From: Lachancea kluyveri NRRL Y-12651 | Taxonomy: Eukaryota > Ascomycota > Saccharomycetes > Saccharomycetales > Saccharomycetaceae | Assembly: GCA_000149225.2 (NCBI GenBank) | Contig: CM000692.1 | Coordinates: 558,001 to 622,000, forward strand | Reading direction: 5' to 3' | DNA: 64,000 bases | Part shown: positions 41,267-50,051 of the stretch, piece by piece | Position numbering within the stretch: position 1 is the stretch's first letter | Layout: each line of letters opens with the position of its first letter | The notes under the pieces: model-generated | What the model was told of the DNA's origin: nothing | Database searches by the model: none | What the model saw: the letters and a program-made list of their open reading frames with translations, nothing else | Program-made: the position numbers and the translations under genes

Positions 41267-42109
41267 ATGAGTTCAGATGAAGCATATGATGCTGCTTTAG
41301 ACCTGTTGCGCAGGTTAGATCCGATCAAGTTGGAAACCAATTTATCCCACATCATCTCTTTGGACCCGGATTTGGCCTCTGATTTGCTGTCTTCGGTCGA
41401 TACACCATTATTAGTGAAGACCGATCCGGAATGCTCTAACAGGGAATACCTATGCTGCGATTATAATAGAGACATTGACTCTCACAGATCTCCTTGGTCA
41501 AACAAATACTTTCCGGAGCTAAGCACCCAAGATTTAGAAGAGAGTCCGTTTCCATCGGAACAGCTGAGACAACTTGAGGCTTTGGCCAACGATTCTTTTG
41601 ATATTTACAGGGACCTCTATTACGAAGGCGGTGTCTCTTCGGTGTATTTGTGGGACCTTGATGAGGAGGCACATGGGCCTGGAACGGACTTTGCAGGGGT
41701 TGTTTTGTTCAAGAAGGGCGAGGAAAGTTCCAGTTCATGGGATAGCATCCATGTTTTGGAAGTAATCCATGATGGAAGCGAAACCACTTATAGAGTCACC
41801 ACCACGATTATTCTGCACCTGGACAACAAGAACAATGTGAGTTTATCAGGGAATTTGACCAGACAGACGGAAAGAACCTTTTCCGTGCCATCAAATTCCA
41901 AAGATGGGCAACTGTCTGCGGCTCATATCACAAACTTGGGTACTTTGATTGAGGATATCGAGTCTAAAATGAGAAATTTGCTCGAAGTCGTTTACTTTGA
42001 CAAGACAAGGGACATTTACCACGAGCTGAGGTTCGATAGCAACGGCCTACAGCAAGCTCAAAGTAAATCCAAACATGAAGAAGTGATCAAGGGCTTGCAA
42101 GATATGTAA
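41267..42109 (+). CDS. CAP2: F-actin capping protein beta subunit Cap2
   Basis: Beta subunit of the Cap1-Cap2 heterodimer, which caps actin filament barbed ends in cortical patches. The 280-residue protein carries the family signature [16 protein letters not shown] at about residues 62-77. It ends in the amphipathic tail region ([27 protein letters not shown]). The length compares with 287 in S. cerevisiae. It lies in tandem with CKA1, 214 bases apart. Confidence 0.96.
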   Translation: MSSDEAYDAALDLLRRLDPIKLETNLSHIISLDPDLASDLLSSVDTPLLVKTDPECSNREYLCCDYNRDIDSHRSPWSNKYFPELSTQDLEESPFPSEQLRQLEALANDSFDIYRDLYYEGGVSSVYLWDLDEEAHGPGTDFAGVVLFKKGEESSSSWDSIHVLEVIHDGSETTYRVTTTIILHLDNKNNVSLSGNLTRQTERTFSVPSNSKDGQLSAAHITNLGTLIEDIESKMRNLLEVVYFDKTRDIYHELRFDSNGLQQAQSKSKHEEVIKGLQDM

Positions 42110-42323
42110 AGAATACAACGTTACATAGTATAGATCGATTATCCTCATGTCTGTTTTCGCTGGATCGTTCATCACAACATACGGAGAGTATTTCTCAGAG
42201 TTGTGACAGCCTTGGAAAATTTTCAACAAGGACCCAAGTTGAGTTGGTTTATTCTTCCCAAGGCGATCTCGTATACAATCCAATCGCAAGGGACAAGATT
42301 AAACGCTGAACCCATCGAAAGAG

Positions 42324-43442
42324 ATGAGATCCCGACAATGGAGCGAGGCTCGTGTTTACACGAACGCAAACAAGGAGAAGGGTCAGGAATATTGGGATTA
42401 TGAAAACACTTCTATTGACTGGCGTTCTAACAACGGTCAGTACGAGATAGAGTTGAAAGTTGGTCGAGGCAAATACTCCGAGGTGTTCAGAGGCGTCCAA
42501 CTTTCCACCAGGGATAAAATAGTCATCAAAATGTTGAAACCGGTGAAGAAAAAGAAGATCAAAAGAGAGATTAAGATCTTGACCAACCTTTCCAACGAGA
42601 CTGAACCACCAACAGCAAAAGCTTTTGATAAACAATCTTATTACAGTAACAAGAAGGAAGAAGTGCTTCAATTTATAAGGCCATATGTCTACGAACTACC
42701 CCATAATGGCCATGAAAATATCATACACTTGCTCGATGTTATCAGAGATCCAATTTCAAAAACTCCGGCTCTTGTATTTGAACATGTAGACAATGTTGAT
42801 TTCCGTACTCTTTACCCAACTTTCACCGATATGGATATCAGATATTATATGTTCGAATTGCTAAAGGCCTTGGACTATTGCCATTCCATGGGAATCATGC
42901 ATAGAGACGTGAAACCTCACAACGTGATGATCGATCATAAATTGAAAAAATTGAGACTGATTGATTGGGGGCTGGCAGAGTTCTACCACCCAAACATGGA
43001 GTACAATGTGCGTGTTGCTTCAAGGTTTTTTAAAGGTCCTGAATTGCTTGTAGATTACAGAATGTACGATTACTCTTTGGATTTATGGTCGTACGGTACA
43101 ATGCTAGCTTCTATGGTTTTTCAAAAGGAACCATTTTTCCATGGTACTAGCAACACTGACCAACTGGTGAAGATTGTTCGTGTCCTTGGTAGTGACGCAT
43201 TTGAAAAATATCTATACAAATATCAGATTACTTTACCTCGTGAATTCCACGACATGGACCAATACATCAGGAGACCATGGCGTAGGTTTGTTAACGAGTC
43301 CAACCAGAAATTGTGTGGTAACGACGAAGTCATAGACTTGATCGATAATCTGTTAATATACGACCATCAGGAAAGGCTGACTGCAAGAGAGGCTATGCAA
43401 CACCCATGGTTTGCACCTATCAGGAACGGTGAATATAGATGA
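42324..43442 (+). CDS. CKA1: Casein kinase 2 catalytic subunit Cka1
   Basis: Catalytic alpha subunit of CK2, a Ser/Thr kinase preferring acidic targets. The 372-residue protein matches the S. cerevisiae Cka1 length. The glycine loop is [10 protein letters not shown]. The CK2 lysine-rich cluster [13 protein letters not shown] is near 73-85, the catalytic loop is [10 protein letters not shown], the metal motif is DWG (the CK2-specific change from DFG), and RPWRRF lies in the C lobe. It has an insertion (around [15 protein letters not shown]) typical of yeast Cka1. Confidence 0.96.
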   Translation: MRSRQWSEARVYTNANKEKGQEYWDYENTSIDWRSNNGQYEIELKVGRGKYSEVFRGVQLSTRDKIVIKMLKPVKKKKIKREIKILTNLSNETEPPTAKAFDKQSYYSNKKEEVLQFIRPYVYELPHNGHENIIHLLDVIRDPISKTPALVFEHVDNVDFRTLYPTFTDMDIRYYMFELLKALDYCHSMGIMHRDVKPHNVMIDHKLKKLRLIDWGLAEFYHPNMEYNVRVASRFFKGPELLVDYRMYDYSLDLWSYGTMLASMVFQKEPFFHGTSNTDQLVKIVRVLGSDAFEKYLYKYQITLPREFHDMDQYIRRPWRRFVNESNQKLCGNDEVIDLIDNLLIYDHQERLTAREAMQHPWFAPIRNGEYR

Positions 43443-43554
43443 AGCAAGCTAGCAGCTTAATCATTGCATTAAAGGAGAATGATGAAAAAAGAGAAATGGG
43501 AAGTTGTGTACAGTATAATGATTTTTTTTTCTTTACCTAACTGTTTTCGTGATC

Positions 43555-44871
43555 TTATATGTCATCGAACCTGGGCCAAGTTGTTTTTTGGAAACAAGAG
43601 ATTAATTCCAAGTCTTGAGTTACTAAAATGCTGCTTTGAATAAACATTCTGTACCGGGAGAAGTTTGTGATAACCTCTTTGTCGGATTGCAGATGTGTAA
43701 CTATTTCATTCCAATGAACCTGCGATATTACGCTTAAAGTGTTCTCAATTGCAATTTTTAGCCTTAACGCCATCACTTTCGAATTCTTGTCACTGATAAT
43801 CTCGGATATTTCGTGAATGTACTTGCAATTCAAATGTATAGATCTGCAGTTGTAGAACTTTAAGTATGCGGGCAGTACATCCCCCTTTGATGACCCTGGT
43901 CCTATCTGCATCAAAGTAATTAAGCAGCGCGTTAAACTTTCCAACACTTGCAAAAGGTACATAGTGACACGCACAGCAACGCTAAATTGCTTCTGAAGTA
44001 CTTTCAAGTTAATGACCATGTGTATTACCTTGAAATGTTGTCGACACAACGCACTCAAGGAAATCGCATTATAATCAACAGTATCACTTCCCAAATAATC
44101 TCTGATCAACTTCGAAAGTTTTTTCTTTTCCTTAACGAAAATGAACATCTCCTGCTTTAAAAACCTGTAAAACAACCTTTGGCATAAAACTTTGATAACA
44201 GTTTTGTCATCCACATGGAAGGAATAGTAAGACACGATCAACAATTGAAAGCACTGACATAAAAGTTTAGTATTCTCGTGCTTCTTCGAATTAGGATGCT
44301 CAGCAGCTACTAACCATTTTAAATCTTGATACGTAGGCAAACACCATCTTGTCAACTCCTCCGTCTGAAAACCCGCACCCAATGCTTCGATAATCGCTTG
44401 GTGACGACTTAGTGAACCTAACTTAAAAGCATGTCTGGTCAAGAATCCGTACATTGGTAGTAAGTGGGAGAACATACCATTTACAGATATACTATGAATG
44501 GACTTATCCAATATGGAATAAAGTTCATTGACAGATATTACACCGTACCTTTTTTTCTGCTTCTTTACCGGTGGCATAATAGCCGCCGAGGCTGCTATCT
44601 TATGGATAACAGTACCGAGTCGTTGATCAGCCTTTACATCCAAAACTTTAGGAGTTAGTTTGTTTAAAATATCAGACCATAGCTTCTTATTTCGAGCCTT
44701 TATTATAGAAAGGGCCTGTGACTCTTGTTAGTGACAGTCATGTTTGATAAATGGAACAGGATTTCAAATTTGAGAAGGTGGAAAGAGTAAGGATAAAAAA
44801 GCTTCACATACGATGCACAAATCTGTTTCATCGGCCACTAGATGAAAACAAGAGCCTTCCTTGCTAACCAT
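43555..44871 (-). CDS. MEI4: Meiotic double-strand-break protein Mei4, spliced
   Basis: Meiosis-specific partner of Rec114 and Mer2, needed for Spo11 break formation. Exon 1 is 44812..44871 (20 codons, MVSKEGSCFHLV...), ending before GTATGT. The 96-base intron 44716..44811 has CACTAAC and ends TCACAG. Exon 2 is 43555..44715, read in frame. The spliced length is 406 residues, against 408 for S. cerevisiae Mei4, which also has a short intron (88 bases) near its 5' end. The sequence is diverged, and identity rests on length, intron position and place (between ERG28/CKA1 and the bZIP gene, as YER044C-A). A TAGCCGCCGA motif, the URS1 consensus, lies inside the coding part at 44580..44589. Confidence 0.85.
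44580..44589 (+). promoter_or_regulatory. URS1-like TAGCCGCCGA inside MEI4
   Basis: A perfect match to the Ume6-binding URS1 consensus, which represses meiotic genes in vegetative cells. It sits in the MEI4 coding region, about 280 bases after the ATG, and is made by alanine-rich codons, so chance is possible. I see no URS1 in the bases just upstream of the MEI4 ATG. Confidence 0.35.
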
Positions 44872-45191
44872 TCTGGGTTTTAGTTTAGTTTCTGTTGCGT
44901 ACTTTAGTTTGAAAATAGTATGGTAAAGAGCATTGTTCCTTGTCGAAAATAGTGAAAGAAATAAAAAAAAATGCTACAAAAAACAAAGGAAGAAAAAGTA
45001 CATACAACACAGCTCCATTAAATATAGAGAAAAAAAAAGAGAGATAGTGACAATAGTAGTAGTAATAGTAGTAAAAATAACAATAATAACAATAATAACA
45101 ATAATACGGAGAGAAGAGTAAAAAGATTCAATTCCTCTGTAACCTCTCCTTCTATCCCAGTAAACCGCTGAAGAATTAAAAAAACACCTGC
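44872..45191. repeat. Intergenic with AT-rich trinucleotide repeats
   Basis: Tandem gap between MEI4 and the bZIP gene. Positions 45053..45108 are runs of AGT/ATA and AAC/AAT trinucleotides. No gene seen. Confidence 0.6.
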
Positions 45192-46433
45192 TTATTTATC
45201 CTCCGATTTGACTAACAACCCATTTTCGTTTTCCCCAAGATCATGGTCAATCATTAGCATTTCCTCGATGACCCTTAGTCCATCCTTGTTCCCACCGCAG
45301 GAGTCCATATGCAGAGCAGTGAACTTTTTGAACTTAGAGACCAGCTTTTCATAGTACTCCAGTTTACGCCTTATTTCTCTGTTTTCCCTCGCCAATACAT
45401 CGACGTCCTTTTGCAATTGCTGCTGAGCAATCTTCTTTCTTTGTCTACACTTGGATGCAGCAATACGATTGCGCTCCAGAAGTCTAGCTCTTTTCCATGC
45501 AGCAGTACCAGGCAATGGACCTTCCTGGTTTGGATTGAAAACCATTTCGTTCTGGTAATAAAGCGGCTGTTGAGGAATATGGTTGTTATCGCTATCTCTC
45601 GCGCTTGAGATAGATTCTGAACTACCAGGGTTCACCGGCGTGGAAGACGTACTCGAAATTTTGGTATTGGTAACGCTTACAGGCGTCGTCTCCTCCACTC
45701 TTTCTTGACGAAAGACCTTCCCGTTGGAGTTATTTAGCTCGTTTTGTAAAAGTGCAGCGTGTCCGTTCGAGCCACCGACCATGTCTGCTGGCTGCTCTCG
45801 CGTTCTAGGAAATTCTTGCTGTGGTACTAATGGTATAGAGACAGGAGAAGCTGCACTGGTGACAGCTCCTTGGGAATAAGATGGATTTCTGAACTGAACT
45901 TTCGATAAACTAGAAGGATCTTCGACCCGTTGTCTTTTATTCGGCTGTTGGCGAGGTTGATGGGAGTTGTATCTATGGGGTAGTGGTGGTGGTTGTGTAT
46001 AGTAAATGTTTTCGACACTGTCCATGTTCTCACCCAACTGACCGATTTGGCCATTGGAGATAGAAATCCTTCTTCTCCTTGGAGGGCCACCGTAGTTAGC
46101 CAAAGTATTTTGAAAAATGGGAGGGTTAGTCATGGGAAAATGGGATACATCAACTCCAAAAGGCTGGAAAAAGGGTGACAGAGATTCTTGTATTGATGGA
46201 TCTAGGCAATTGCTGTTGGTTGCGAAATTAAAATTACCTGTATGAGCAGCCATAGCACTAGCAGCACCGTGCATTGTCATCGGGTTTGTGGTAGTAGAGC
46301 TGGAAGCAGCAATCCCAGTATTTGCTAATAGTTCTCCGAACAGTTGTTGAGGAGTATCATGTGCTTGTACTTCATTAATATTCATGGCTGTAACGCCGTT
46401 TTCGGCTTTAATGTGAAGACCATTCATGTCCAT
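45192..46433 (-). CDS. CST6: ATF/CREB-type bZIP factor, Cst6/Aca1 ortholog
   Basis: In S. cerevisiae the duplicated pair Cst6 (YIL036W) and Aca1 (YER045C) binds CRE-like sites and acts in non-fermentable carbon use and other stresses. Here one 413-residue gene stands at the place of both. The bZIP lies near the C-terminus. The sequence AAWKRARLLERNRIAASKCRQRKK (given here in part) holds the NxxAAxxCR basic motif from about residue 320. A leucine zipper with heptads LQKDVDVLARENREIRRKL follows. The N-terminal two thirds is disordered and rich in Asn, Ser, Pro and Gln. It could equally be named ACA1. Confidence 0.92.
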   Translation of the reverse strand: MDMNGLHIKAENGVTAMNINEVQAHDTPQQLFGELLANTGIAASSSTTTNPMTMHGAASAMAAHTGNFNFATNSNCLDPSIQESLSPFFQPFGVDVSHFPMTNPPIFQNTLANYGGPPRRRRISISNGQIGQLGENMDSVENIYYTQPPPLPHRYNSHQPRQQPNKRQRVEDPSSLSKVQFRNPSYSQGAVTSAASPVSIPLVPQQEFPRTREQPADMVGGSNGHAALLQNELNNSNGKVFRQERVEETTPVSVTNTKISSTSSTPVNPGSSESISSARDSDNNHIPQQPLYYQNEMVFNPNQEGPLPGTAAWKRARLLERNRIAASKCRQRKKIAQQQLQKDVDVLARENREIRRKLEYYEKLVSKFKKFTALHMDSCGGNKDGLRVIEEMLMIDHDLGENENGLLVKSEDK

Positions 46434-46661
46434 GGTTTTCTTACGTGAAGATTGCTATACTCCCAAAATGTGAGTTCTTAAGCCTGAGACTTTGGACAGA
46501 TGGTTAGGGATGAATCCGTTTTACACTCGTTGCCTAAACACTCTCAACCCTATATGTTCATGTATTATACAAGAAACATGACAAATTTTCTCTTGTTGAA
46601 AAATATCTGGCACCACACTAGTCACCACATACGGAATAAGGATACGACCAGTATAAGCATG

Positions 46662-46671
46662 AACACAAAAG
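46662..46671 (+). promoter_or_regulatory. Middle sporulation element (Ndt80 site) of SPO73
   Basis: AACACAAAAG fits the MSE consensus DNCRCAAAWD and lies 62-71 bases before the SPO73 ATG, the usual place for Ndt80 control of middle sporulation genes. One motif only. Confidence 0.5.
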
Positions 46672-46732
46672 TGAGTTGCTATGAGAAATAGAGAAGATAT
46701 GCAAGTAAAAATATCAAGAAGTTGTGAATTAT

Positions 46733-47500
46733 ATGGATACTAAGGTTGAAGAAGTTGTTGTTGAAAACCAGCGAGGTTTCACAATATTAGGCTATCCTAT
46801 ATTCTCTTCGAAACTGCTGATTCCCAGAGTAGACCCACCACAGTTTGAAACTTGGTCTCAGGAGAATAAGCATACAGAAATAGGCTTGGGGACGGAGTTT
46901 TACCCTCTAGACCTAGAAAACGATGCGAAAAAGTACAAATGGTTTGTTGCAATGGAGCACAGAGGTCAGTATGATATTGATGACCAAGGCTGGTCTTACA
47001 GTTGGCATTTTGGTAGCAAACGATGGAAAGGTAAAAACGGATTTGTGAGAAAAAGGTTTTGGGTCAGGTTGCCGGTGATAAATAACCCTTCGACTGACTG
47101 CAAGGTCCATAGTCAACAAGAGATAAGCTTGCGACTCCACGAGCAAACAAAGTCAATTGTGGATCTCCTACGCGAAACCAGTAAATCCTCTACAGAAACT
47201 GCATATACCGCTGCCAAAGAAGACGGAACAGAAACTCCAACGCTTGTGCAAAAACTCCAACCATTACAACTAGATAGACAGAGGCTTGAAGTCATACGCG
47301 AGTATATTCGCTCTACTGATTCAGAGCTAGTACAGTCACAGTTTGCCCAAAATTCACCTTTTCTTAATCAGTTGCTACGAACCTTTCAATTTGATGAAAC
47401 AAGAAGAGAGTTTGTAAACATATGGCTACCTGCAGAGTTGGGCAGCGTTCGTCAAACTGGTACTATGATCCGAGCAACGAACCAGCCTGTTGCTTCATAG
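46733..47500 (+). CDS. SPO73: Dysferlin-domain sporulation protein Spo73
   Basis: Meiosis-specific protein needed for prospore membrane extension (S. cerevisiae YER046W, with Spo71). The 255-residue protein has a dysferlin domain in its first half: FEWF-like FETWSQENKHTEI, then the paired Trp motifs YDIDDQGWSYSWHFGSKRWKGKNGFVRKRFWVR (shown by its key residues WSYSW, W and RFWVR) ending near residue 125. After that comes a 130-residue C-terminal part rich in Glu, Gln and Ser that S. cerevisiae Spo73 (143 residues) does not have. The start is the ATG at 46733. The frame is open upstream only from a GTG. Confidence 0.87.
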   Translation: MDTKVEEVVVENQRGFTILGYPIFSSKLLIPRVDPPQFETWSQENKHTEIGLGTEFYPLDLENDAKKYKWFVAMEHRGQYDIDDQGWSYSWHFGSKRWKGKNGFVRKRFWVRLPVINNPSTDCKVHSQQEISLRLHEQTKSIVDLLRETSKSSTETAYTAAKEDGTETPTLVQKLQPLQLDRQRLEVIREYIRSTDSELVQSQFAQNSPFLNQLLRTFQFDETRREFVNIWLPAELGSVRQTGTMIRATNQPVAS

Positions 47501-47591
47501 AGTACTTGACTCGTCCGACAATTTAGGAATGGTCACATGATCACCCTCGGATGATGGAGTCATCCCCGGAAAAAATAAATGCAAAACAAAC

Positions 47592-47618
47592 TTGAAACTT
47601 AACTGGTGCCAGTTTCAA
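47592..47618. promoter_or_regulatory. Inverted TTGAAACT pair upstream of PRM2
   Basis: TTGAAACT at 47592..47599 and its reverse complement AGTTTCAA at 47611..47618 flank 11 bases, 134 to 160 bases before the PRM2 ATG. TGAAAC is the core of the pheromone response element bound by Ste12 (best form TGAAACA). PRM2 is pheromone-regulated in S. cerevisiae, so function as a Ste12 site is plausible though the match is imperfect. Confidence 0.45.
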
Positions 47619-47751
47619 ATGCCAGGAAAAATTATTAAAATGAGTATAAAGGTAGAGTTTTAAGTGAGGGATGCCCTACGAGAGAAATGATTAATGATTA
47701 ATTTAAGATATGCTACCAAGGATTTGATGCTTCAATAAGTTGCTTTCTCTA

Positions 47752-49626
47752 ATGCTATCAGAACAATTGTTATTGCCTCGGCCAAATTTGAAACAGAGGT
47801 TTCTTGGGAGTCTTTTTAACCCATTGGTAGTTGTACCTACAGTATTGTTTATAGTGACGGTATGGACAAGCTACCACATTTTGGACTATAGCAGTAAGAC
47901 CGACTTTAGTACCAGTACTGTTACCACTTCTATAATAACTTCCTCCACCGTTCCCACTACAACTGTCGTCACCACGACGGTTGAATCAGGATTAAAAACG
48001 TCACCAACGTTGAGCCCCGGTGGTTCAATATCCAAGGACTCGATTCGAAACGAAGTCGATTCTTTTTTGGAGCTCAAAGTGAATAACTCGGTGCATGCAG
48101 TCAACCAATACTTATCCGGGTATTACTATCCAACGATACAACAAACGGTTGAGAATTGGAATAAATCCTTCTACGACGGTTTGGAAAGGGAGAAAACAAT
48201 GCTAAAAACTGTACAAAGCTATAACGAAACGATATTCTCAAATCTGTATCAGCAATCCCAGAAGATCAATATCACAATAGACAAATTATCATCTGAAGGA
48301 TTTACTGTAGAGACTGATAATGACTACACCTCAGACTTGCTGTTGAATTATTGGTTTATAAACGATTTATTTGGGAATATTTCGAAAAAACTTGCTAATT
48401 TAGAAACGGTCGGTATACAACGGTTGCCAAATGTGACGGAAAACACTAGCTTACCCCTGAAAAACATCACTGAAGATTTCAAAAAGGATACTGATGTAGA
48501 AAGGTTAATAGAAGATTTGGTATCAAATATTTCTATCATCATTGAAGAAAACAACCACTTGACGTTCGAATCTCTGCAAAAAAAGCGAGACATAATGAAA
48601 AGATCCGAATACCACAGGGATGGCAGGCTTCAGCGAAAGTGCTCCATTCTTACAGCAGTGTTTGTGGTTTCGTATGGTCTGGCCGTGCTGGTTTTATTAG
48701 CTTGGGAGTGGTTGAACTACAGAACAGAGAGTACTACGTTTAAAGATTTGGTAGGGAGCATGGTTGATGCATTATTGGTATATCACGATACCGAGGATAA
48801 AGAATTTAGCATGAAATTGAGGTTCAATAAAGAAATAAAACCGTTGCTGTGGAGGTTGGGATTCACTTCTACGAACTCTATGGTTTATTATTTCACAAAA
48901 CTTCAAATTGGAATATTCGAAAAAGTGAGTCCATATGGATCGTCCATCAGGCTCTGCATTGGCAAATGGCAAAATTTTCGGGATCGGCTAAGCATTTTCA
49001 ATTGGTGGATTATCAAAGGTGGGATGGTGTTATATCTGTTATCGTTTGGTGTATTGATAGAAATTCAAGTGATCACGTCTCTTATAAAGGTTTCTTCACT
49101 TGACCTAGGTGCTAGTACGTTAGAGAAAAGGTCCACAGAGTATACCATTGGGTTCAATTCCTCACTATTCCATCAAGTTGATGAAACTTGCACCCACTTC
49201 GAGGTGTCAATCAACGATTACTTGAACCAAACACTAAACTTTGAACTATGGGATGATGACAGCGGTATTTTATATAAACTATCCAAAGAAGTCGACAGCA
49301 ACATGTCAGAGGTTATTGGAAACCTCGAAGACATGTCAATCGGAGCCGAACTTATCCCAGGCTGGAATCTGGACGGCATAGAATTTCAGTTACCAAACAG
49401 TACACTGTCAAATTTTCCAGAAACAATTCTTGCCGATGTTATAGAGAAAAGTGACACGAAATTGGAATTAGGTTATGCCAAGCTGAAAAAGCGTGATACC
49501 ACCAATGACAATTCAAAGAATGCGTTGGTGTCATCTTTAAATGCGCTGCTCTGGAGAATAATAGTTGTGCTGATGACAATTATCCTGCTACATCATTTTA
49601 TGGGACTCTTGATCATCCTCCTTTAG
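47752..49626 (+). CDS. PRM2: Pheromone-regulated membrane protein Prm2
   Basis: Membrane protein linked to nuclear fusion during mating in S. cerevisiae (YIL037C, 656 residues). The 624-residue product has four hydrophobic segments: near 25-45 (FNPLVVVPTVLFIVTVW), near 295-320 (LTAVFVVSYGLAVLVLLAW), near 425-445 (GGMVLYLLSFGVLIEI) and at the C-terminus (IIVVLMTIILLHHFMGLLIILL). A long Thr/Ser-rich N-terminal ectodomain with many N-glycosylation sequons lies between the first two. Its arrangement matches the Prm2 family. The start is the ATG at 47752. The frame runs four codons further up without an ATG. Confidence 0.88.
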   Translation: MLSEQLLLPRPNLKQRFLGSLFNPLVVVPTVLFIVTVWTSYHILDYSSKTDFSTSTVTTSIITSSTVPTTTVVTTTVESGLKTSPTLSPGGSISKDSIRNEVDSFLELKVNNSVHAVNQYLSGYYYPTIQQTVENWNKSFYDGLEREKTMLKTVQSYNETIFSNLYQQSQKINITIDKLSSEGFTVETDNDYTSDLLLNYWFINDLFGNISKKLANLETVGIQRLPNVTENTSLPLKNITEDFKKDTDVERLIEDLVSNISIIIEENNHLTFESLQKKRDIMKRSEYHRDGRLQRKCSILTAVFVVSYGLAVLVLLAWEWLNYRTESTTFKDLVGSMVDALLVYHDTEDKEFSMKLRFNKEIKPLLWRLGFTSTNSMVYYFTKLQIGIFEKVSPYGSSIRLCIGKWQNFRDRLSIFNWWIIKGGMVLYLLSFGVLIEIQVITSLIKVSSLDLGASTLEKRSTEYTIGFNSSLFHQVDETCTHFEVSINDYLNQTLNFELWDDDSGILYKLSKEVDSNMSEVIGNLEDMSIGAELIPGWNLDGIEFQLPNSTLSNFPETILADVIEKSDTKLELGYAKLKKRDTTNDNSKNALVSSLNALLWRIIVVLMTIILLHHFMGLLIILL

Positions 49627-50051
49627 CGCGCGTATTTAGTGATACTCGGCACTGACGTTTCGGACTACAACCGTGAGCCTTTTTGTCCACAAAATCTTTG
49701 TGTAAAGTGAACCGAACTAAACTCAAATCGTACGAGGTATAGCGTATATATATATATATGTATATACGTTTAAATATACATATAATACTTTCAAGGCAAA
49801 CCTCTCTTAAATAGTTTTGTTATCCGAAAGAGCAAAATAAAACCACGAGGCTAATTTTGATAATATATAATAATCGTTTATAACGATACAATAATTGGAA
49901 AGACCAAGCATCATAACCAAAGGAAAATTTTTTCAGAGAATTTGAAGGTAGTATTGATTCTGAAAAGGCGCAATTGAAAGGTTAGAATTGTCACTGTACT
50001 CCCTGCGGACTATCTTTACTACACCACTTATTTCGCTACTTTATACTCACA
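49627..50051. other. NOT3 promoter region
   Basis: A tandem gap with TA dinucleotide repeats near 49745-49785. No gene or clear factor site seen. Confidence 0.5.
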
